A DNA stretch of 64,000 nucleotides from Palaemon carinicauda (taxonomy: Eukaryota > Arthropoda > Malacostraca > Decapoda > Palaemonidae). The DNA lies in NCBI RefSeq assembly GCF_036898095.1, contig NC_090765.1:36855309-36919308 (forward strand), given 5' to 3'. Shown here one piece after another: positions 55,790 to 64,000 of the stretch. The translations under genes were made by a program, and so were the position numbers. Each line of letters opens with the position of its first letter. Position 1 is the first letter of the stretch. Below the pieces are notes generated by a model. The model was not told the DNA's origin. It searched no databases and saw only the letters and a list, made by a program, of their open reading frames with translations.

Positions 55790-57661
55790 ATAAAGAAAAC
55801 ACCCACGCTTGGTTTATCCTTCATAAACTCAAGTCCTTTTATAAAATTAATAGAATCACGATATAAATTTTAACATTTTGAAAGTTTAATATCGTAATTC
55901 GATAATTTTGTGTTTCCGAGGAAGTCTGGCTTTATTTTCTGCCTGCATTGTTAATCATGCACCAAATTAACAACAATTTATTTTTAAAAATTTAAAAGCA
56001 ATCAGTGACCAGTGATATACATTTGATGTTTACCCCTTTTAAAAACAATGTAAATTTCTATGTAGACTACTTCAGTTCATATTATTCTTTATCCTTTGGG
56101 CCTGTGTGTTTTCCACGAGAGACCCTCCCCCCTCCTCTCTGACCAAAAAGGCTAGGTAGTCTAACGCACCAAAAATATTGTCATTTAGAAGATAAAGTAC
56201 TTTCTCTTCTCTTTCCCTCTTACCTAGCGAGTTTTCGTCTACTCTACACTTTTCCCCGGCCATTTATGACACGTTTTCAATCCCAGTAACATTACCTCTG
56301 TCTTGGCCGTAGCTTAGCTTAGAAGGAGAGGGAGCATGAGACCTAATCTTTCTTTTCAACTGTGCTCAAAGGGTTAATCTTATTGTCATAAAACAATTTT
56401 CCTTTTCCTCCTTGAAGAAAGTCCTCCTTCTCACTGCCAGACTTGAATCCTTTATTGTTCCTCGCTTGGGTAATCGGTAACTAAGATGGGAATATTTTTA
56501 CTTCTATTTGTGATAACCGAGTTTTTGTAAGAGTGGTCACGTTAAACATAACTTCTCCGGATTGTCAGCAAACCATCGAAATGACAAAGAATTGTGTCAT
56601 GTTCATACTTTTTGAAAATTGACACAAGGGGGGTTTTTGTTATCTTCAACAACAACAACAACTAATATGAGAGGGATACTAGTAATACTAACAATTATTA
56701 TATTTGTTATTATATAAATCATCACACAAGCATGTGAAATATGTGCCACATGAATGAACTTTGAACCTATGTATTTTCACAGTACCTGGCTAATAATTCT
56801 TTATGTAGTGTGTAACTTCTTATGGCACTACCAGCCAAGCTTCAAAAGTTATGAAAGAACCTGAACAATGAGCACTTACATTGTAAGCGAGTAGTTACCC
56901 AACGCTGGTATCATCCCCGAGAAGTTATGGTGTCGATCCCTCTGAAAGTTGTAATTTATAAAAAGGAAAGTTTGCTGTAAAAAATTTCGTTTGCGAAACG
57001 TGGGAGGATTTACATTTTCTATGTGATACGCAGATAATCATTGTCAGCTCTTTTAATTTATCAATATAGTTGTTCTAAAGAAGGATTTATCAGTATAGGT
57101 GCTATACCTGGTTGTAACCATAAAGGTACATCCAGAGGCATTACGTACTTTTTTGAAATACGGCCCACATAGTTATTAGTTTTTATTGAACATAAATTGT
57201 CATTTTACTTACCATTAAGAGACCATTGGAATTATTAACATATCCTTTTTTCTCAGATTTTTAGAAAGAAATTCCATAATCTTAAGTTAATTCATATGCC
57301 TACTTTTTTTGTGATGGAAGATGAAAGGAACTGAAAAACTAGCTCTGAAAAAATGTGCAAATATTGTCATTTTAAGGCGAATAAGAACCTTGTTCTGGTC
57401 TATCAATTATGACCATTTTACACATCATTTGTATGAATTGTGTATTCTGTATGCTTTGGTAAATCAGAAGGTTCTGTATCTCTAAAGAATGTGCATTTAA
57501 ATCATTATTCCCCATTTAGAAATACAATAAAAATTAGGTGAAAGAAATCCAGTACTAACTTTTTTTATTTTTACTATTTTTATCATTATCTATACGCGTA
57601 TTTTGCTTTATGTATTTTTATCACAATACTAGATCAGGCCTTTTTATCAACAAGAGCCTAA
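55790..57661. other. Interior of the 71-bp inverted repeat
   Basis: 1872 bp of AT-rich sequence with no ORF above about 63 codons and no recognised transposase. It could be the body of a non-autonomous transposon. Confidence 0.4.
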
Positions 57662-57732
57662 ATCCTGCATTGGAAGTAGGAAAGTATTTTTGTTACCCGA
57701 TTTATTTGAATATCTGCTGATTGATTTATAAT
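57662..57732 (-). repeat. Right arm of a perfect 71-bp inverted repeat
   Basis: Exact reverse complement of 55719-55789. I see no clear target-site duplication outside the arms. Confidence 0.95.
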
Positions 57733-58679
57733 CTTCAGTATTTTATTCAGGGTAGGTATGTTTGGCTTAGGATTAATTCAAATACGGTCAACCTTAACGA
57801 AAGGTCATTGGGTGTCATTCAATGCAAGAAAAATAATTTTTATTTGCCAGCAACAGTGGTAGTGTTATTGGTATCGAGTTCAATGTTGGTATGTTGGTTT
57901 CTGTATCAGGTCGTATGTAATTTTGCAACGCACTCGGTTCATAATTTCTTTTTTTGATTTTATTTCCAATTAATTTTGTTGGCATAAAAATACTATTAAT
58001 TATCTTCAGATATTGTCTTTTCCTAGTCATTTTTATTTCTTTCCCTTATGTTTATATTTATCTTTAAATCTATTAGCCAGTTTTCACATAACCTGGGATT
58101 ATGATATTAATGATCATAAGCAGGATGTCTTACTGTAAGAAGACATTGGCCATTTACTTGGGTATCAATGAAGAAATTCATATAGAAACCTTTAATTTAC
58201 AGATTAAAAAGATACTCAAAATTTAAATTAATTTGGTGAGTGATTTAAGAATAAAAAAGAATAAATATTAAAAAAGCCACTAGAGATATTTAAACAAGAG
58301 TTATTTTTATATTTCAAGTATAGTTTGAAAAGGCATAATGATTTTACAATATTGACATTTTATTTTAAGAATTTTGGTAGAGTTTTTTTAAGTGGCTACA
58401 GTTTACCATAGATTTTTTTTTTATATAAAAATCGAGCTCAAGGTAACCATCATAAAAATTTGAAAGAGAAAATGTTATGTAGTGGAAAAACAAAATGCGA
58501 AACTGAAAATTAAGGTTCCCGGTGGAAAAACTTTGATTCTTGATATTTGATAGATTTTCGAAGTTGGACCTAAGCACATTTTGGGGTGGGGGGGTTAGCA
58601 GGCTGCCTATTCAGCTAATGTATGTCTTTATTATTAAGCAAGTGAACGTGATCAATCATTGTAATGTATATGGGTAGAG
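57733..58679. other. Gene-free sequence
   Basis: AT-rich, nothing recognised. Confidence 0.4.
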
Positions 58680-58980
58680 AAACCCAAAGGCCAGGTAGCG
58701 TAGATTTCCATAATTGTTGCATCGCGTGGTAATTAAATTATTCGAGAACGATATTATCAGCTACTAAAGCATGCGAAATCCCCTCATTAGCTTTCGAATA
58801 TTACACGCAATATAATCAAGGTTAATCTAATATTAACTGTTTTCATCAAATATGAACGGCCGTTAAATATTTAGTCCATTAAGACGATAAATTAGCCGAT
58901 GTTAGGGATTTAGATTTACGAATTATTGAACAGGCATTTAAAGCCCCGAGGATAAACTCTAAGGGGCTTATCTCATTCAT
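58680..58980. promoter_or_regulatory. Candidate conserved noncoding element
   Basis: About 300 bp free of simple repeats and ORFs, dense in ATTA/TAAT homeodomain cores (TGGTAATTAAATTATTC, CTCATTAGC, CTAATATTAAC, TAAATTAGCC). Resembles developmental enhancers in composition only. Confidence 0.25.
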
Positions 58981-59063
58981 AGGAAAGCTGGCCATCCAAT
59001 ATTAATTTTAGCCATTTTCGAAAACAGCCCAAAAATCCTTTTCGCTAATAACGTGAAGCTGTT

Positions 59064-59065
<2 letters not shown>

Positions 59066-59143
<78 letters not shown>
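59066..59143. repeat. (CT)n microsatellite
   Basis: About 78 bp of CT. Confidence 0.97.
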
Positions 59144-59147
<4 letters not shown>

Positions 59148-59251
59148 CATTCTGCAAAATTTTTTTTGTAAGATATATGTGTTTAGGATGAACATTTTTA
59201 TGGTCTTTCTCTCTTAGTAAATATTTTGATAAAATAAGGTTTTGAGATTAA

Positions 59252-59259
59252 CATTCTCT

Positions 59260-59346
<87 letters not shown>
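59252..59346. repeat. (CT)n microsatellite with CCT interruptions
   Basis: CT tract with two CCT breaks (near 59279 and 59309). Confidence 0.97.
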
Positions 59347-59348
<2 letters not shown>

Positions 59349-59644
59349 GATTATATTAGATATAGGTAGTTTAGGAGGCGTTTTCGGAACACACTCATCG
59401 GGCAGGTTTGATGACCTGCTTTTGAGGCTCGGACCAGAGGAAGGGAACCAGATGGGCACGTTCCTAAAAACTGAGTATGCCTCTGTTCATTTTTGTAAAA
59501 AAATTAGTTAGTAAGATGTTTGCCAACTGTTCTGGGTCGCAGCTTGGATAGAGTCGATAGATAAAGAGAGAAGAAAACAGACATGAGAGTCTCCGTCATT
59601 ACACTTGTATACCATCAAAATTGCTGGGTTTCAACGTAGGCAAT

Positions 59645-59666
59645 TCTCTCTCTCTCTCTCTCTCTC

Positions 59667-59722
<56 letters not shown>
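59645..59722. repeat. (CT)n microsatellite with CCT interruptions
   Basis: CT tract with CCT breaks, like the one at 59252-59346. Confidence 0.97.
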
Positions 59723-59726
<4 letters not shown>

Positions 59727-59810
59727 TATTTGTACACTTTGTTAACCATGAAGAACAGTATGAATTTTTTGGAATATTTCTCTTAAAATAGTGTAATAGT
59801 GTCTGCCTGG

Positions 59811-59813
<3 letters not shown>

Positions 59814-59891
<78 letters not shown>
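59814..59891. repeat. (TA)n-(TG)n microsatellite
   Basis: About 50 bp of TA followed by about 28 bp of TG. Confidence 0.97.
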
Positions 59892-59895
<4 letters not shown>

Positions 59896-60049
59896 CGAAA
59901 GTATTTTTTATTTTATTAATCCCAATATTTTGTAAACTTTAAAGGAAACAAAATTCTGATTCGAATTGAAAATTGAAAATTGCGTTGGTAAAAGAACATT
60001 CGTGACAGCTTTAACCTAAAATTTTATATGAAATTCTTTTCTGCCGCTG

Positions 60050-62570
60050 AACACTCCTACAACGGTACAGGCTCTCTCCTACAGTGAGACCTGTTTCTTA
60101 CAGCGAGCCGGACTGTGTACACTTTTTACAGAGCTGAATTTCTCCCCTTCCTACAATGGGACCATCTCTTTCATTGAGACCAAATCCATCCTCCAGGGAA
60201 ACCAACTCGATTCTACAACGAAACTGACTCCTCTCTACAATAAAGAACAAAGTCTTCCTACAGGGAAATTTACTTCTTCCTACACTGGGAGCTGCTCTTT
60301 CCTATAGCGAGACCGACTTATTATTGCAAGCAGATGAACTCCTTCCTACATCGAAACTGACCCCTTACAGCGGGGCTGACTCTTTCCTAAAGCAAGACCA
60401 ACTCACTCCAATATGGAGATCTACTTCCTACAGCGGGACCCAACTCCTCTCCTCACTGACTCATACGGGACCTACTTATTTTTTTCAGTAGACACACTAC
60501 TTCAAACTGGGGGACTGACTCCTTCCAACAGGTAGACCGTCATTCCTACGGCAGAAAAAAACTCCTTCCTACACTAGACACTTCCTACAATAGAACCAGT
60601 TCTTCATGCAGCGACCTTGACTCCTTCCTATATCAAGACCCATTCCTTCCCACTGTGTGACTGACTTTCCAAATAGTATAAACGACACCTTTCAAAGATC
60701 GGACGGTTTACTACAGTGGGATCAACTCTTTCTTTTTGTAAGCCCTACTCTTTCCCACTTTAGTACTGACTTCTTACTTCTAGATCGACTTGTTCATATT
60801 GTGCGACTGACTTCGTACAGCAGGGACTATCTCCTTCCAACAAAGGAGTTTGAGTACTGCCTACAGTTTACACTGGCCTCTTCCTACACTGAGACCGATT
60901 TTTTGTTCTTGCAGTGGGACTATCCCTTTCCTACAGCGAGACCGAATACTTCCCATGCTCTGACTTACTCCTTATTGTGGGTGTGTCTTCATCGTATATT
61001 GAGACCAAGACCTCATACCGGGTCCGAATCCTTCCCACAATGAGACCATCTATGTCCTTCAGTGAGACTGACTCCTTCCCACAGCAGGACTAATTCTTTC
61101 ATACAACTAAACTAATTTGTTCATACAATTAAATCAACTCATTCCCACAGTGAGACTGTCTCCTTCATTTAGTTAAACTTGCTTTCTAACAGCTAGAATG
61201 ACTCCTTCCTACAATGTTACCAACTCTTTTCTACAGTGTTATTAATTCCTTTAGTGAGACAAACTATTTCTCACAATGGGTCTGAATTATTTCTTCAGTC
61301 GGATTGAATTCTTCCTTCTGTGAGTCTGTCTTTTTTCCCCACTGAGATAGACTCGTTATTTAAGTAACACTAACTCCTTCCTACAAGGGGACCAACTCCC
61401 TCATGTACGGGGATTAACTCCCTCCTACTACAATACTCACCGCTTCCATAAGGGATCAACTCCTAACAACTAGATTGACTTATTCACGCAATGAGACTGA
61501 CTGCTTCATTCAACAAGACTGACTACTTCATTTAGCGAGACCAACTCCTTCTACAAGAAAACTGACTTCTTGCTGGATTTGGACAGACTTTTTCTATGAT
61601 GAGACCAACTTCATTCACGGAGACCAGTTCCTTCCTACATTGTGACTGACTAAATCCCACACTGAGACATTGTTTTTGTAATGGTATTTATTCCTTTCAT
61701 TTAGAACAGCTTTCTATGGTAGGGCCCACTCCTCAGAGAGACCCCCTCCTATCAGGGTAGGACTGATTCTTTCCTAAAGCTAATCTGAGTCCTTCCTATA
61801 GTGCAACCAACTTTTCCCACAATGGGACTACATCCTTTCCATGTGGATACCGACTCTTTCTTACAATGCGGATTTATTCATTCCTTTAATGAGATAAGCT
61901 CGTTACTACAGTGGGACCAACTCCTTTCCATAATAGGAACGACTCCTTCATATAATGGAACTGACTTCCTCGTGCAGCTAGACTGACTTTCCAATAGTGG
62001 GGCCGACTTAGTAAGGCCAACTCATTCCCACAATGACTTCTTGTTGCAGTGAGACTACTTTTCCTTACAGTTTTACCAACTCTTTCCCACAGTGAGACCA
62101 ACCTTCCTATACCGAAACCAACTCCTTCCACAGAAAAAAACTAGTTCTTATCCACATATCTTTTCTACAGTGACACTGGTTCCTTCTGCGAGATCGACTC
62201 CTCAAAGCAAGAGTTACTTCCTTCTACACTGGGATGGAAGTTTTCCTTCAGTGATACCAACTCCTTCTAACATCAGGACTGACTCTTTCCTACAGCTAGA
62301 TTTTCTCTTTCCTTCAGTGTGATCAGTTCATTCCTTCACCAAGACTACTCCTTTTTACAAGGAGACCCGACTAGCTTATTGAGTAGGACTGAGGCCTTGT
62401 CAGCGAGAATGAATCCTTATAATGAGTCTGAATCCTTCACATAATGAGACTGGACTTCTTCGTACAATAGGACTGATTTCAGCGGAACCGAGAGAGTCCA
62501 TCTCTTTACTGACTTTCCGTAAGACCTAGTCATTCCTGTAATGAGACTAACTTCTTCCGTCCTTCCTTCC
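60050..62570. repeat. Degenerate 22-bp minisatellite, about 2.5 kb
   Basis: The whole stretch is made of diverged copies of ACAGTGAGACTGACTCCTTC plus two bases (22-bp period). The period is clearest at 61070-61260, where consecutive units such as ACAGCAGGACTAATTCTTTC and ACAATTAAATCAACTCATTC follow at 22-bp steps. Roughly 110 units. ORFs inside (for example 60657-61043) are by-products. Confidence 0.9.
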
Positions 62571-63139
62571 TTCTTTCCTTTATTGCATGTGAAAGAGCCC
62601 GATCTCTTAAAATTAAGTGAAGATAATATTTGCTTTGAAAATAAAGGCAAATATTGTTGAATTGTTAAGCTTGATTACAAGCACGATTTGAGTTGAGTTT
62701 TAGGAGTCTTGCCGCTTTCGTTCCTTCTTTGAAAGCATTATTAGCTTGGCAGTTTATGCAACATTGCTTAGCCAAGGTTTCTTGAATAAAGAATTACCCT
62801 CAATTTGCTCATTTCAGATTACCATTCATTCAACGAGTTTGTTTCGTTTATAAAGGAGAAACGAATTGCATTTAGGACATCGTGGTGTGTTCAGTGTATT
62901 TATAACCTAGAAAACTTCGGATTTCAATCGCCTATTCATCCGCTATTTCCCTTTTATGCTGTTGGCTTTTGGTTGAGCTATTGATGTGTTGCAACAAATG
63001 GAGTGATGCTATTATTGTTATTTATTTGAAGTAGTAGTAGTGGTAGTGGAAGTAATACTACTTTTTTTAGAATAACTACGGACTATTGGTAATATTCAAA
63101 GTAAATGTAGTAAAGTATGTGCATATCAAGTTTAGAAAA

Positions 63140-63142
<3 letters not shown>
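62571..63142. other. Gene-free sequence
   Basis: Nothing recognised. Confidence 0.4.
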
Positions 63143-63211
<69 letters not shown>

Positions 63212-63234
63212 GAGAGAGGAGAGAGAGAGAGAGA
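63143..63234. repeat. (GA)n microsatellite
   Basis: About 90 bp of GA with a few GGA breaks. Confidence 0.97.
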
Positions 63235-63516
63235 GCAAAAAGACTTCTCAGAAACCCAGTATTGGAACTGGATATCTGAGAAGCGATCTCAGCAAATATT
63301 ACGTTCAGTGATTGAGGGTAATAACTTGTATTTGCGATGTATATATGATTGAAATAGCATGAATTAAGTTGGGAGTCATTTTAGGAGCAAACAAAATTTG
63401 TAATAACCAAAGTAGTTGGGGAGGAAAATGAGAAAATCTTGAGAATTGCGTTGCAACTGTCTTCCCAGTACATATCGAAGAAATTTACGGAATACTTTTA
63501 ATGTTTAAGGAAGTGG

Positions 63517-63519
<3 letters not shown>

Positions 63520-63558
<39 letters not shown>

Positions 63559-63575
63559 CTCTCTCTCTCTCTCTC
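63520..63575. repeat. (CT)n microsatellite
   Basis: CT tract with one CGT break. Confidence 0.95.
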
Positions 63576-63726
63576 AATTGATATGAATCGTATTTCTGAG
63601 GTATATGTGTTGCAATCAATTATCCAATGCCAATTTTTGAGTGATATGAAATTGTATTTTTATTGTTTTGTCAACTACTAAAGTTACACTTGGTTATAAC
63701 GCCTTGACTATAAACACACACACCCA

Positions 63727-63735
63727 TATATATAT

Positions 63736-63786
<51 letters not shown>

Positions 63787-63812
63787 ATATATATATATAT
63801 ATATTATATATA
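63727..63812. repeat. (TA)n microsatellite
   Basis: TA tract with AATA breaks, ending exactly at the tail of a minus-strand LINE copy. Confidence 0.95.
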
Positions 63813-63950
63813 ATCATCAGCTGTAACTAGGGCCATCGCAGGACAAAGGTCTCAGACATGGTTTTCCACTCCTGTCTGTTTATGGTCTTTCTATGCCAGG
63901 CCATACCTGCAAATTGCTCGTCAGTCCATCGTCTTCTCTTCCTTCTGTTT
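63811..63950 (-). pseudogene. RTE-like LINE 3' tail
   Basis: Minus strand reads RRKRRRWTDEQFAGMAWHRK, then TINRQEWKTMSETFVLRWP, then a stop and CAGCTGATGATT, running into the TA array. This is the classical C-terminus of the decapod RTE-like elements also seen at 27310-27733 and 31416-31580. Confidence 0.75.
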
Positions 63951-64000
63951 TTTTTTTTCTTTTTTTTTTTTTTACAATCGCTGTGTATTTCTTAATGTTC

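Noticed and set aside
60657..62322. ORFs at 60657-61043, 61801-61986, 61886-62131, 62092-62322 as a repetitive protein
   Set aside because: The 22-bp repeat changes frame each unit and stops appear throughout; the apparent protein periodicity is a by-product.

Overview
This window looks like intergenic or intronic DNA from a large, repeat-rich arthropod genome, most likely a decapod crustacean (shrimp or prawn type). The reasons are tyrosine-recombinase (DIRS-type) retrotransposons, a pogo-like DNA transposon, RTE-like LINE tails, a tRNA-derived SINE, interspersed repeats that I recognise as decapod-type, and a very high density of long (TA)n, (CT)n/(GA)n and (CA)n microsatellites. Species cannot be fixed from sequence alone. 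I found no convincing single-copy protein-coding host gene. All recognisable coding sequence belongs to mobile elements.

Region 1 (1-22070) is a nest of transposons. The innermost is a nearly intact 6.8-kb DIRS element (2382-9150, 'element 1') with a gag-like ORF, a reverse transcriptase/RNase H ORF, a tyrosine recombinase, inverted terminal repeats (ITRs) and the diagnostic internal complementary region (ICR). It sits inside a pogo/Tc1-mariner-type transposon (707-10511, TA-flanked 25-bp terminal inverted repeats, TIRs) whose transposase gene is broken and partly inverted and which carries a tandem array of about 350-bp units bearing TIR-like hairpins. That transposon appears to sit inside a third, decayed DIRS copy ('element 3'), whose recombinase remnant, ICR and right end lie at 11858-13580 and whose left end is outside the window. 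A separate damaged DIRS copy ('element 2', 15600-22070) has a duplicated gag, an in-frame gag-RNase H deletion junction, two frameshifts and an intact recombinase core.

Region 2 (22071-51170) is AT-rich, with minisatellites, many long dinucleotide arrays, LINE and SINE fragments and a perfect 100-bp-arm palindrome (48302-48592). Two short repeat families share 3' tails with LINE-like elements, suggesting LINE-driven mobilisation, and several LINE tails run directly into (TA)n arrays.

Region 3 (51170-64000) contains the only GC-richer, promoter- or enhancer-like island (about 52620-53170: CCAAT boxes, an octamer motif and TTTATAG motifs), a perfect 71-bp inverted repeat with 1.9-kb spacing (55719/57662), a homeodomain-site-rich stretch (58680-58980) and a 2.5-kb degenerate minisatellite with a 22-bp unit (60050-62570).

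How the parts work together: in DIRS elements the RT/RNase H makes cDNA, the ITRs and ICR allow the cDNA to be completed as a circle, and the tyrosine recombinase integrates it. Element 1 keeps every one of these parts. Elements 2 and 3 keep the ends but lack a complete coding set.
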